A stretch of DNA of 64,000 nt from Sinomonas albida (GTDB lineage Bacteria > Actinomycetota > Actinomycetes > Actinomycetales > Micrococcaceae), in contig NZ_SWDW01000006.1 in the NCBI RefSeq assembly GCF_004919045.1, positions 124,001 to 188,000 of the forward strand, written 5' to 3'. The notes beneath the pieces are model-generated. The model made no database searches. It was not told where the DNA came from and saw only the letters and a program-made list of their open reading frames with translations. The position numbers and the translations under genes were made by a program. The number at the start of each line of letters is the position of its first letter. The first letter of the stretch is position 1. Below are positions 32,541 to 41,679 of the stretch, one piece after another.

Positions 32541-33830
32541 TCAGGCGCGAGACGGGGAGCCCAGCTCCACGGGTTCTTCGTCCACGAGGTAGGCCTCCTC
32601 GGCGTGGGCGGCCATGTCGATGCCGCGAAGCTCGTCCGTGGGGTCGATCCGGAGCCCGACCGTGCGCTGAACGATTTTCGCGATGACCCACGTGAGCACG
32701 AACGAGTACACGAGCACGGCAGCGACAGCGATCGCTTGGACGCCAAGGAGCTGGAACCCACCCCCGTAGAACAGTCCGTTCATCTTGTTGGGCGCGGCGT
32801 CGGTGGCGAACAGCCCGATGAGCAGCGTCCCGATGATCCCGCCGACGAGGTGGACACCGACGACGTCGAGCGAGTCGTCGAAGCCCAGGCGATACTTCCA
32901 CTCGATGGCGAGCGAGCAGACCACTCCGGCGATGGCCCCGATCGCTATCGCGCCGAGCGGGTTCACAGCGCCACAAGCGGGAGTGATCGCGACCAGGCCC
33001 GCGACGAGACCGGAGGCCGCACCGATGCTGCTCGAGCGCCCGTGGCGGAAGCGCTCGAGCGCGATCCAGCCGAGCAGTCCGGCGGCGCCCGCGATGGCGG
33101 TGTTGAGGAAGACGACGGCGGCGCTGTTGCCCGCCGTGAGGGCTGACCCAGCGTTGAAGCCGAACCACCCGGCCCACAAGAGGCCCGCCCCGACAAGGAC
33201 GAGCGGGCGGCTGTTGGGGCGGACGTGTTCGCTCTTCGGCCACCCAGCGCTGCGCCCGAGCACGAGCGACAGGGCAAGGGCCGCGACGCCCGAATTGATG
33301 TGGACCGCGGTCCCACCCGCGAAGTCGATGGCCTTGATGCCGTTGAGGATCCAGCCGCCCACCACACTGCCATCAGCCGAGGACGCGGCGAAGACCCAGT
33401 GAGCCACCGGGAGGTAGACCACGGTGGACCAGATGCCGGCGAACAGCATCCAGGCGCCGAACTTCATCCGGCCGGCCGCGGCACCGGCGATGATCGCCGT
33501 CGTAATCCCAGCGAAGAAGAGCTGGAAGGCCGCGAAGACCGCCGCGGGGATCGGAGCTTTGGGGTCTTCGGGAAGGATCTGCCCGAGTCCGAGGTATTCC
33601 GTGACGTTACCGATGAGTCCGAGCCCTCCGACGGAGTTGCCGAAGACGGCCGAGTAGCCGAACAGGGCCCAAAGGACGGCTACGACGCTCACGCCGCCGA
33701 AGCACATCATCATCATGTTCAGGATGCGGCGCGAGCCGACCATACCCCCGTAGAAGAGGGCGAGCGCGGGGATCAGCATGCAGACCAGGGCCGAAGCGGC
33801 CAAGATCCACGCGGTGTGACCGGTGTCCAT
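32541..33830 (-). CDS. amt: Ammonium/methylammonium transporter, Amt family
   Basis: A 429-residue integral membrane protein with 11 predicted segments. It has the Amt signature at LFYGGMVGSRRILNMMMM, the pore His pair in GTAVHINSG and VHLVGGIIGT, and aromatic gate residues. ATG 33830 is preferred because AGGA lies 8 nt upstream and the membrane domain starts at once; an in-frame start 26 codons earlier adds no family sequence. It is divergent from the glnT/gmaS-like gene. Amt proteins also move methylammonium, which fits the neighbouring pathway. Confidence 0.93.
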   Translation of the reverse strand: MDTGHTAWILAASALVCMLIPALALFYGGMVGSRRILNMMMMCFGGVSVVAVLWALFGYSAVFGNSVGGLGLIGNVTEYLGLGQILPEDPKAPIPAAVFAAFQLFFAGITTAIIAGAAAGRMKFGAWMLFAGIWSTVVYLPVAHWVFAASSADGSVVGGWILNGIKAIDFAGGTAVHINSGVAALALSLVLGRSAGWPKSEHVRPNSRPLVLVGAGLLWAGWFGFNAGSALTAGNSAAVVFLNTAIAGAAGLLGWIALERFRHGRSSSIGAASGLVAGLVAITPACGAVNPLGAIAIGAIAGVVCSLAIEWKYRLGFDDSLDVVGVHLVGGIIGTLLIGLFATDAAPNKMNGLFYGGGFQLLGVQAIAVAAVLVYSFVLTWVIAKIVQRTVGLRIDPTDELRGIDMAAHAEEAYLVDEEPVELGSPSRA

Positions 33831-34039
33831 GGGAGTTCCTATCTGGGGAGCGGAGAAGGGGAACGCAGCATCAGTTGAGCATTGCGATGAAACCACGATC
33901 ACTGACATTCAACCCTCATGGGTTTCGGCGCCGTAAAATCCACCTCTCCCCGACCGTTGGAGAGATTGTCGCAACACAGCTTTTACACGCCTGGCGTTGC
34001 CGCGAAGCCCCCCGCATGCGTAACTAGATTCAACAGAGT

Positions 34040-34068
34040 TTCACCACAGGGAACTTTCGCTCTAGATT
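34040..34068 (+). promoter_or_regulatory. Promoter of the glutamine-synthetase-like operon
   Basis: TTCACC (34040-34045), 17 bp, TAGATT (34063-34068), 9 nt before the ATG. The transcript would be leaderless or nearly so, since no proper ribosome site precedes the ATG. CTAGATT occurs twice (34024-34030 and 34062-34068). The remaining divergent region back to 33831 shows no other recognised site. Confidence 0.4.
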
Positions 34069-34077
34069 GGATCCAGG

Positions 34078-35466
34078 ATGACAGCCCTCGCCTCAGACGC
34101 CTCGTCGGTCCGCGACCTCCGGGAATCCCCGAGCCCACTGGCCGAACTCGTCGCCGCCCACCGCACGAGGTTCATCCTCGCGACCTTTGTCGACCTGAAC
34201 GGCAAGCCGTGCGCCAAGCTCGTCCCCGCCTCCGCCCTCGCCGACCTCGAAGCCGGCAAGCTCGGCTTCGCCGGCTACGCCGCCGGCCTCATCGGGCAAA
34301 AGCCCCAAGATGGGGACCTCTGCGCGGTCCCGGACCCCTCGAGCTTCACGCCGCTCGACGCCGTCCGCCCGGGACTCGCGCTCGTCCACTGCGACCCGCA
34401 TGTGGACGGAAAGCCGTGGCCTTACGCCCCGCGCGTCGTCCTCAAGAATGCTCTCGCGCGCCTTTCAGAGAAGGGTATGACCGCGAAAGCCGGCGCCGAG
34501 GTCGAGTACTACCTCGTGACGAAGGCCGACGGCGGTGCCCTCGCCACCGCGGACACGAACGACGACGGAGCACACCCGTGCTACGACGCTCGCGGAGTGA
34601 CACGCATGTTCGAGCACCTCGCGGAAGTCTCCGACGCCATGAACGCCCTCGGCTGGGGCAACTACGCCAACGACCACGAGGACGGCGCAGGCCAGTTCGA
34701 GCAGAACTTCGACTACGCCGACGCGCTCGTCACGGCCGACCGCGTGGTCACCCTGCGCTACCTCCTCAACGTGCTCGCCGAGCAACGGGGCATGGTGGCT
34801 ACCTTCATGCCCAAGCCGTTCACGAACCGGACGGGCAACGGCCTCCACTTCCACCTCTCGCTCTGGAACGAGACCGGGGACGAGCTCTTCCCCGCCGCGG
34901 AGTGGGACACGGCCCAGGGACAGGACCGGCATGGGCTCGGCTTCTCGGACACGGCCTACGGATTCGTCGCCGGCATCCTCGACCACGCCCCCGCGCTGCA
35001 GGCGTTCCTCGCCCCGACCGTGAACTCGTACAAGCGGACGGGCGCGACCGCGACTGAGTCCGGCGCCACGTGGTCCACGAACAAGGCCTCTTACGGAGGG
35101 AATGACCGCACCCACATGATCCGCGTCCCCGACGCCCACCGCATCGAACTCCGCTCTGGCGACGGTTCCGCGAACCCGTATCTCGCGATCGCCGCAGCGA
35201 TCGCCGCAGGTCTCGACGGCCTCGAACGAGGGCTCGACCCCGGCGCTCCCTGCGGGCCAGGTGAACGGCGCGCGGACGCGCGGGCGCTTCCCCCCACCCT
35301 GCTGCACGCCGTCCAGGCACTGCGCGCCGACCCGGTCATGCTCACTGCGCTGAGCGGCTCCGAAGAGGTGGGCCGGTACTACGCGTCGGCCAAGGAAGAG
35401 GAATTCCTCGAATGGCACAACCACGTCACGCCGTGGGAGGTCACCCGCTACCTGACCGCCGTCTGA
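34078..35466 (+). CDS. Glutamine synthetase family protein (type III / gamma-glutamylmethylamide synthetase-like)
   Basis: A 462-residue protein: N-terminal beta-grasp (FVDLNGKPCAKLVP), metal-site Glu in AGAEVEYYLV, catalytic barrel strands with ANDHEDGAGQFEQNF and GNGLHFHLSLWN, and NRTHMIRVPDAHRIELR-type nucleotide site (here GGNDRTHMIRVPDAHR). It is shorter than GlnA-I and lacks its adenylylation region. The downstream glxB-glxC-glxD trio is the usual company of gmaS/glnT. It would join glutamate and methylamine (or another amine) using ATP. GlnT glutamine synthesis is the alternative. Confidence 0.85.
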   Translation: MTALASDASSVRDLRESPSPLAELVAAHRTRFILATFVDLNGKPCAKLVPASALADLEAGKLGFAGYAAGLIGQKPQDGDLCAVPDPSSFTPLDAVRPGLALVHCDPHVDGKPWPYAPRVVLKNALARLSEKGMTAKAGAEVEYYLVTKADGGALATADTNDDGAHPCYDARGVTRMFEHLAEVSDAMNALGWGNYANDHEDGAGQFEQNFDYADALVTADRVVTLRYLLNVLAEQRGMVATFMPKPFTNRTGNGLHFHLSLWNETGDELFPAAEWDTAQGQDRHGLGFSDTAYGFVAGILDHAPALQAFLAPTVNSYKRTGATATESGATWSTNKASYGGNDRTHMIRVPDAHRIELRSGDGSANPYLAIAAAIAAGLDGLERGLDPGAPCGPGERRADARALPPTLLHAVQALRADPVMLTALSGSEEVGRYYASAKEEEFLEWHNHVTPWEVTRYLTAV

Positions 35467-35542
35467 CGCCTTCCTGACATTCCCCCGCCCGCCCACCCTG
35501 TATGCCCGACCACCCCATCCTCACCACACGAGAGGAACCCCC

Positions 35543-36439
35543 ATGTGCGGAATCGCCGCCCTCCAGCTGCGCAACCCCAAGCTGCGTGACGAGCTTGGCT
35601 CGCTGCTCACCACGATGCTGTGCGAGATCGTCGACCGCGGCCCCGACTCCGCGGGCCTCGCAGTCTACGACAACCCCACTCTCACCACCGACGGCCGCTC
35701 AACCCTCAGCCTGCTCGGCACGGGACTCGGGATCAACGCCGCGCAGCTCACCGCCCTCCTTCCCGAGGACTCCGCGGCAGAGGTCGCCGAAGTCGGGGAC
35801 ACGACATTCGTCTCGGCCGAGGTTCCCGCCCAGGAACTCGCGGATGCAGTCGCCGCAGCGCACCCGCAGGCCGTGATCGCGGGCCGCGGCGAGCGCGTCG
35901 CCGTCATGAAGAGCGTTGGCCATCCCCTTGAGATCGCAGAACGCTACGGGCTCGGCGCGATGCACGGAACCCAGGCGGTGAGCCATACCCGCATGGCCAC
36001 GGAGTCCGCGGTCACGGCGGGCGGGTCCCACCCGTTCTCCGTCGCCGACGATCTCTGCCTCGTCCACAACGGGTCGTTCTCGAACCACGCCTCGGTCCGC
36101 CGCGAGCTCAAGAGGCTCGGCGTGCAGTTCGACTCCGAGAACGACACCGAGGTCGGCGCCCGGTATGTCGCGCACCGCCTCGAGCAGGGCGACGACCTCG
36201 AGACGGCGCTCGTGAACCTCGGCGAGACCCTCGATGGCTTCTACACGCTCGTCGTCACGACGGCGGACAGCATGGCCGTGGTCCGCGACCCGATCGCGTG
36301 TAAGCCGGCCATCATCGCCGAGACCGAGGACTGGGTCGCCATGGCCTCAGAGTTCCGCGCCCTGGCCGAGCTGCCAGGAATCGAGAACGCCCGCATCTTC
36401 GAGCCCGAGCCCGGCAAGGTCTACACCTGGTCGCTCTGA
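35543..36439 (+). CDS. glxB: Class II glutamine amidotransferase (GlxB / N-methylglutamate synthase subunit A-like)
   Basis: A 298-residue Ntn-hydrolase: starts MCGIAALQLRN with Cys2 as the future N-terminal nucleophile. RGPDSAG and the oxyanion/glutamine loop SHTRMATESAVT...HPFSV and LVHNGSFSN are present. It corresponds to only the amidotransferase domain of glutamate synthase, with separate genes for the other domains following. It removes the amide (or methylamide) from the gamma-glutamyl substrate and channels it to GlxD. Confidence 0.88.
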   Translation: MCGIAALQLRNPKLRDELGSLLTTMLCEIVDRGPDSAGLAVYDNPTLTTDGRSTLSLLGTGLGINAAQLTALLPEDSAAEVAEVGDTTFVSAEVPAQELADAVAAAHPQAVIAGRGERVAVMKSVGHPLEIAERYGLGAMHGTQAVSHTRMATESAVTAGGSHPFSVADDLCLVHNGSFSNHASVRRELKRLGVQFDSENDTEVGARYVAHRLEQGDDLETALVNLGETLDGFYTLVVTTADSMAVVRDPIACKPAIIAETEDWVAMASEFRALAELPGIENARIFEPEPGKVYTWSL

Positions 36440-36492
36440 GCACCACGCCGCACCCGCGCCCTCCCTCACCCCGCTCTCCCTCAGGAGTCCCC

Positions 36493-37209
36493 ATGACAAC
36501 GACACTCGACAACGTCGAGGCCCAGCGCACTTCCGTCCAGACGTTCGACCTCAAGCTCGGCGGCGTCCGCGAACTCAACAAAACCCTCCACCACGCCACG
36601 GACGGCGACACTTTCGCCGTCGACCATCCAGGCGGCAAGCACAGCATCGCTGTGGGCGTGAACGCGGAAGTGGACATCGAGATCAATGGCCACGTCGGCT
36701 ACTACGCCGCCGGGATGAACCAAGGCGGGCGCATCACCATCAACGGCAACGCCGGAGTCGGCGTCGCCGAGAACATGATGTCGGGCGCAGTGCACGTCAC
36801 GGGCGACGCTTCGCAGTCCGCAGGCGCCACGGCACACGGCGGACTGCTCGTCATCGACGGCAACGCCTCCGCCCGCTGCGGAATTTCGATGAAGGGCATC
36901 GACATCGTCGTCGGAGGGAACATCGGGCATATGTCGGCCTTCATGGCCCAGGCCGGCCGGCTCGTGGTCTGCGGCGATGCAGGCGAGGCCCTCGGCGATT
37001 CCATCTACGAGGCCCGGCTCTACGTCAAGGGCACCGCTGCGTCCCTCGGCGCCGACTGCATCGCCAAGGAGATGCGCGAAGAGCATCTGGCCGAACTCGG
37101 CGAACTCCTGCGGGCCGCCGGCCGCGACGACGACCCAGCCGACTTCACCCGCTATGGCTCCGCCCGCACCCTCTACAACTTCCACGTCGACAACTCGAGC
37201 GCTTACTAG
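36493..37209 (+). CDS. glxC: GltB C-terminal beta-helix domain protein (GlxC / MgsB-like)
   Basis: A 238-residue protein built of beta-helix turns rich in G-x-x-x-x-G and NG repeats (INGHVGYYAAGM, INGNAGVGVAENM, IDGNASARCGISM). This is the third domain of glutamate synthase large subunit (GXGXG motif) as a free protein. It is a structural partner between glutaminase and synthase domains. It lies 53 nt after glxB and 9 nt before glxD. Confidence 0.88.
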   Translation: MTTTLDNVEAQRTSVQTFDLKLGGVRELNKTLHHATDGDTFAVDHPGGKHSIAVGVNAEVDIEINGHVGYYAAGMNQGGRITINGNAGVGVAENMMSGAVHVTGDASQSAGATAHGGLLVIDGNASARCGISMKGIDIVVGGNIGHMSAFMAQAGRLVVCGDAGEALGDSIYEARLYVKGTAASLGADCIAKEMREEHLAELGELLRAAGRDDDPADFTRYGSARTLYNFHVDNSSAY

Positions 37210-37218
37210 GAGACGGCC

Positions 37219-38595
37219 ATGACCCTCACTGCACCAGACCAGACCGTCGCACCTGCCCTCCCCGCGCCCGCCCTGGCCGAGCTCGGCCTGCGCGAGTCCG
37301 CCACCTTCGACCGCGCCACGATCGCCGACATCCAGCGCGCTGCCGAGACCGGCATCTACGACATCCGCGGTTGGGGCGCCAAGCGCAAGGTCCCGCATTT
37401 CGACGACCTGCTGTTCCTCGGCGCCTCCATGTCCCGCTACCCGCTGGAGGGCTACCGCGAGAAGTGCGGCACCGACATCGTCCTCGGTGACCGCTACGCG
37501 TCCAAGCCGCTCCGCCTCGACATCCCCATCACCATCGCCGGCATGAGCTTCGGAGCGCTCTCCGCCAACGCCAAGGAGGCGCTGGGCCGCGGCGCGAGCG
37601 CCGTGGGCACCTCCACGACAACGGGCGACGGCGGCATGACGCCGGAGGAGCGCGGCCAGTCCAAGCACCTCGTCTACCAGTACCTTCCTTCGCGCTACGG
37701 AATGAACCCGGACGACTTGCGCAAGGCCGACGCAATCGAGGTCGTGCTCGGTCAGGGTGCCAAGCCCGGCGGCGGGGGCATGCTGCTGGGCCAGAAGATC
37801 ACCGAGCGAGTGGCCGGGATGCGCACCCTTCCCATCGGCATCGACCAGCGCTCGGCCTGCCGCCACCCCGACTGGACGGGCCCGGACGACCTCGAGATCA
37901 AGATCGCCGAACTGCGCGAGATCACCGACTGGGAGAAGCCGATCTACGTCAAGATCGGGGCCTCCCGCCCGTACTACGACACCGCCCTCGCGGTGAAGTC
38001 CGGCGCCGACGTCGTGGTCCTGGACGGAATGCAGGGCGGCACCGCCGCGACCCAGCAGGTCTTCATCGAGAACGTCGGCATCCCCACCCTCGCGGCCATC
38101 CCCCAGGCGGTCCAGGCCCTCCAGGAACTCGGGATGCACCGCAAGGTCCAGCTCATCGTCTCCGGCGGCATCCGCACCGGGGCCGACGTCGCCAAGGCCA
38201 TGGCCCTCGGCGCCGACGCCGTGGCCATCGGCACGGCCGCCCTCATCGCCCTCGGAGACAACAGCCCCCGCTACGCCGCCGAATACGCCAAGCTCGGCTC
38301 CGCCGCCGGCTACTACGACGACTTCCAGGACGGCCGAGACCCCGCGGGCATCAGCACCCAAGACCCCGAGCTCTCCGCCAGACTCGACCCCGTCGCAGGC
38401 GGCCGGAGGATCGCGAACTACCTGCGCGTGCTGACCATGGAGGCCCAGACCATCGCCCGGGCGTGCGGCAAGGCCCACCTCCACAACCTCGAGCCCGAGG
38501 ATCTCGTCGCCCTGACCATCGAATCCGCCGCCATGGCCCGAGTCCCGCTCGCCGGGACCTCGTGGATCCCGGGAGCGACCGGAGCGGGGCTCTGA
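37219..38595 (+). CDS. glxD: FMN-binding glutamate synthase domain protein (GlxD / MgsC-like)
   Basis: A 458-residue TIM-barrel flavoprotein: IAGMSFGALSANAKEALGRGA, TTGDGGMTPEERGQS, GQGAKPGGGGMLLGQK, IVSGGIRTGADVAKAMALGADAV and the Fe-S-type Cys region near CRHPDW and CGKAHLHNL. It is the synthase domain of GltB. With GlxB and GlxC it would transfer ammonia or methylamine onto 2-oxoglutarate or glutamate. Its stop overlaps the next start (TGATG). Confidence 0.9.
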   Translation: MTLTAPDQTVAPALPAPALAELGLRESATFDRATIADIQRAAETGIYDIRGWGAKRKVPHFDDLLFLGASMSRYPLEGYREKCGTDIVLGDRYASKPLRLDIPITIAGMSFGALSANAKEALGRGASAVGTSTTTGDGGMTPEERGQSKHLVYQYLPSRYGMNPDDLRKADAIEVVLGQGAKPGGGGMLLGQKITERVAGMRTLPIGIDQRSACRHPDWTGPDDLEIKIAELREITDWEKPIYVKIGASRPYYDTALAVKSGADVVVLDGMQGGTAATQQVFIENVGIPTLAAIPQAVQALQELGMHRKVQLIVSGGIRTGADVAKAMALGADAVAIGTAALIALGDNSPRYAAEYAKLGSAAGYYDDFQDGRDPAGISTQDPELSARLDPVAGGRRIANYLRVLTMEAQTIARACGKAHLHNLEPEDLVALTIESAAMARVPLAGTSWIPGATGAGL

Positions 38596-39746
38596 TGCCC
38601 GACTCCTTCGACTACGTGGTGGTCGGAGCCGGACTGGCCGGCGCCGCCACCGCATGGCGGCTCTCCCAGCACGGCCATCAGGTCGCCGTCGTCGAACGCT
38701 CCGAGCCCGCGAATCATGCCGGCAGCTCCCACGGCTCCGCGCGCATCTTCCGCTACGCCTACCCAGATACCGGCTACGCAGCGCTCGTGAAGGAATCCCT
38801 CGCCGGCTGGAAGGAGCTCAGCGCCCTGGCGGGCTTCCAGCTCATCACGCCCACCGGCTGCGTGGACCACGGCGAGCACCGCAAACCCCGGGAGCTGGCA
38901 GAAGTCCTTGCGACCGTGGGGGTCGCCCACGAGCTGCTTTCCCCAGAGGAAGCCAAGTCGCGCTGGCCACAGTTCGCCTTCGACACCGAGGTGCTGTGGC
39001 ATTCGGGTGCGGGGGTGATCGACGCACACGAGAGCGTTCACACGATGGTGCGCGCCGCCGTCGCCCACGGCGCACGCCTTTACGAAGACTGGACCCTGGC
39101 CACCGCAAGCCGATCCGGCGCCGGCTACCTCCTCACGAACGAGTGCGGAGAAGAGCTGCTGGCCGGGAATGTGGTCATCGCCGCCGGCGGCTGGCTCCCC
39201 ACGCTCCTTGGCGGCCTCGACCTTCCCTCGGCCTTCCTCGCCTCGCTCCCGGCCCTCACGGTCATGCAGGAGACGGCCTTCCACTTCCCCTACCGGGAAC
39301 AGCCCGACCCCGGGACGTTCTGGCCGACCTTCATCCACAAGCGGCCCGGCATCCAGACCTACGGACTCCCCGGCGGCCGCGACGCCGACTTCCGTGGGCA
39401 GAAGCTGGCCGAGTTCAACGGCGGCAGGGCGATCGCCGACGCCTCCGCCCAAGACGGGCTCATCGACCCCGCGCACCGCGAACGGATCGTCGACTACGTC
39501 AAGCAGTACGTCCCGGGCCTGCTTCCCGAACCGTACGCCGAGACCACATGCCTGTTCACCGACACCCCCGACGAGGAGTTCGTCATCGACACCGCGCACG
39601 GCATCACGATCCTCTCCCCCTGCAGCGGCCACGGTGCGAAGTTCGCGCCGCTGCTGGGCGAGCTGGCGGCAGACCTCGCCACCGGAGATCGCGAGATCCC
39701 GCTGCGGTTCCGGCCCTCGCTCGTCGGCGCCGGGAGGCGGGCGTGA
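38595..39746 (+). CDS. Monomeric sarcosine oxidase / N-methyl amino acid oxidase-like flavoprotein
   Basis: A 383-residue FAD enzyme: dinucleotide-binding VVVGAGLAGAATAWRLSQHG, GSSHGSARIFRYAY (typical of MSOX/SolA) and the Cys in TCLFTDTPDEEFVID, the site of covalent 8-alpha-cysteinyl FAD in MSOX. SGHGAKFAP closes the FAD site. The ATG overlaps the glxD stop. It would oxidise a secondary amine such as sarcosine or N-methylglutamate to formaldehyde, the primary amino acid and H2O2. The heterotetrameric oxidase genes usual in N-methylglutamate clusters are absent. Confidence 0.88.
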   Translation: MPDSFDYVVVGAGLAGAATAWRLSQHGHQVAVVERSEPANHAGSSHGSARIFRYAYPDTGYAALVKESLAGWKELSALAGFQLITPTGCVDHGEHRKPRELAEVLATVGVAHELLSPEEAKSRWPQFAFDTEVLWHSGAGVIDAHESVHTMVRAAVAHGARLYEDWTLATASRSGAGYLLTNECGEELLAGNVVIAAGGWLPTLLGGLDLPSAFLASLPALTVMQETAFHFPYREQPDPGTFWPTFIHKRPGIQTYGLPGGRDADFRGQKLAEFNGGRAIADASAQDGLIDPAHRERIVDYVKQYVPGLLPEPYAETTCLFTDTPDEEFVIDTAHGITILSPCSGHGAKFAPLLGELAADLATGDREIPLRFRPSLVGAGRRA

Positions 39747-41029
39747 GCGCGGCACCTTCGACTGGCACAGTGCCTTCCGATCGGGAGCGGACGACGGCGG
39801 CGCGCCGGGCGGGCGCAAGCGTCGCCGGGCTGATGGCCGAGATCGCGGATGTCGGCAGAGACGGCGCTCGGGGAGGCTACAGCAGGCCCGTCTATTCGAC
39901 CGCCGAGCACGAGCTCCGCGAGTGGTTCGTCGACCAGGCCGCTCGGCGGGGTCTGGACGTCGAGACGGACCGCAACGGGATCCTCTGGGCCTGGTGGGAC
40001 GCCCCAGGCTCCGGCCGGCACGACGCGGTCGTCACCGGCAGCCACCTCGATTCCGTCCCGGGAGGGGGCGCCTTCGACGGTCCGCTCGGCGTCGCCTCGG
40101 CGCTGATCGCCGTCGACCGCCTCCGCGAACGCGGACTGACGCCCGGCAAGCCCCTCGCCCTCGCGGTCTTCCCCGAGGAGGAAGGCTCCCGCTTCGGAGT
40201 CGCGTGCCTCGGCTCGCGGCTGCTCACCGGCCTCATCGACCCGGACAGGGCCCGGACACTGCGCGACCCCGAGGGGAACACCTTCGCCGACGTCGCCGCG
40301 AAGGCCGGCCTCGACCCCCGGTTCCTCGGCCCGGACCCAGAGGCCGTGGGCAGGATCGGCTCCTTCGTCGAACTCCATGTCGAACAGGGCCGCGGACTCA
40401 TCGACCTCGGCCAGTCCGTCGCGGTCGGCTCGACCATCCTGGGCCACGGACGGTGGAGGATCACCGTCGCCGGCCAGGGCAACCACGCCGGAACCACGCA
40501 CATGGAAGACCGGCGGGACCCGCTCGTCGCCGCGGCGGCGATCGTCCAAGCTGTCCGCGAGGCTGCCCTCCGGCACTCGGGTGCGCGCGCGACTGTCGGG
40601 CGCATCGTCCCCGTGCCCGGCGGGACGAACGTGATCGCGTCCTCGGTCAGCCTCTGGCTCGACGTCCGGCACGTCGACGACGCCGTGACGGCCGCCGTCG
40701 TCGAACGCATCCATGCCGACGCCAGGCGAGTCGCCGCCGTCGAAGGCTGCTCCGTAGAACTCCGCGAAGAATCGCTGAGCCCGACCGCCCACTTCGACCC
40801 TGCCCTCAGACACCGCGTCGGGGAACTGCTCCCAGAGGCACCGACCCTGCCCACCGGGGCGGGCCATGACGCAGGCGTGCTGGCCGCGGTGCGGCCGACC
40901 GCCATGCTCTTCGTCCGGAACCCCAGCGGCATCTCCCACTCCCCCGAAGAACATGTGGAGGACGACGACGCCGAGGCGGGCGCCGCGGCCCTCGCCGACG
41001 TGCTCGCGGGGCTCATAGGAGGGGCATGA
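39743..41029 (+). CDS. M20-type hydantoinase/carbamoylase family amidase
   Basis: A 428-residue binuclear-metal amidohydrolase: GSHLDSVPGGGAFDGPLGV, EEEGSRFG, HVEQGRGLIDLG, GNHAGTTHME and the terminal SGISHSPEEHV with metal His. The GTG start overlaps the oxidase stop. Family members hydrolyse N-carbamoyl amino acids, allantoate or ureidoglycolate. Position beside a sarcosine-type oxidase raises N-carbamoylsarcosine (creatinine route) or N-carbamoyl-N-methyl amino acid as substrate; this is inference. Confidence 0.9.
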   Translation: MSAAPSTGTVPSDRERTTAARRAGASVAGLMAEIADVGRDGARGGYSRPVYSTAEHELREWFVDQAARRGLDVETDRNGILWAWWDAPGSGRHDAVVTGSHLDSVPGGGAFDGPLGVASALIAVDRLRERGLTPGKPLALAVFPEEEGSRFGVACLGSRLLTGLIDPDRARTLRDPEGNTFADVAAKAGLDPRFLGPDPEAVGRIGSFVELHVEQGRGLIDLGQSVAVGSTILGHGRWRITVAGQGNHAGTTHMEDRRDPLVAAAAIVQAVREAALRHSGARATVGRIVPVPGGTNVIASSVSLWLDVRHVDDAVTAAVVERIHADARRVAAVEGCSVELREESLSPTAHFDPALRHRVGELLPEAPTLPTGAGHDAGVLAAVRPTAMLFVRNPSGISHSPEEHVEDDDAEAGAAALADVLAGLIGGA

Positions 41030-41649
41030 CAACACCCGCTGCCTATACTCCCTCCATGACGACAGAGGACATGCCGCTCGACCAGCCCGCCGGATCTCTC
41101 GAGGTCGTCATCGCAGGGCAGGTCAAGCGGTACCGGCACGAGGCCGGCATCTCGGCCGCGGAGCTGGCCGTCCGCACCGGCCTCTCCAAGGCCATGGTCT
41201 CCAAGATCGAATCGGCCAGCACATCGTGCTCCCTCACCACCGTCCAGCGCCTCGCCCAGGCCCTCAACGTGCCCGTCACCGCGCTGTTCCAGGGTGCCGA
41301 CACCGAGCGCGAAGCCACCTTCACGAAGGCCGGCGAGGGCAGTGTGACCGTCCGCACGGGCACGCGTCATGGCCACGAGTACCGCTCACTCGGCGCGCTC
41401 AAACGCCGGGAGAACCCGATCGAGCCGAGCCTCGTCACCCTCACCAGCGCTTCGGACGTGTTCCCGCTGTTCCAGCACCCCGGGACCGAGTTCATCTACA
41501 TGCTCGAAGGCCGCATGGTGTACGGCCACGGCTCGTACGAATACGAACTCGCCCCCGGCGACTCGCTCGTCTTCGAAGGAGAAGGACCCCACGGCCCCCT
41601 CCGCCTCCTCGAGCTCCCGATCCGATTCCTCGCCGTCGCGGCTCGCTAG
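41026..41649 (+). CDS. XRE-family regulator with C-terminal cupin domain
   Basis: A 207-residue protein: HTH at residues about 30-85 (RYRHEAGISAAELAVRTGLS, then SKIESASTSCSLTTVQRLAQAL), cupin_2 domain at about 130-205 (FPLFQHPGTEFIYMLEGRMVYGHG...LAPGDSLVFEGEGPHGP). This architecture (PuuR/SutR-like) senses a small amine or amino acid. It overlaps the amidase stop (ATGA) and is the last gene of the operon, so it probably regulates it. Confidence 0.92.
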   Translation: MTTPAAYTPSMTTEDMPLDQPAGSLEVVIAGQVKRYRHEAGISAAELAVRTGLSKAMVSKIESASTSCSLTTVQRLAQALNVPVTALFQGADTEREATFTKAGEGSVTVRTGTRHGHEYRSLGALKRRENPIEPSLVTLTSASDVFPLFQHPGTEFIYMLEGRMVYGHGSYEYELAPGDSLVFEGEGPHGPLRLLELPIRFLAVAAR

Positions 41650-41679
41650 AAGGGCCCTCGCTGCCCCTGCTGCCCACGC

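Noticed and set aside
36481-38655. Minus-strand open frame of 724 codons opposite glxC and glxD
   Set aside because: Low-complexity Gly/Val/Arg-rich product; the plus strand carries recognised glutamate synthase domains.
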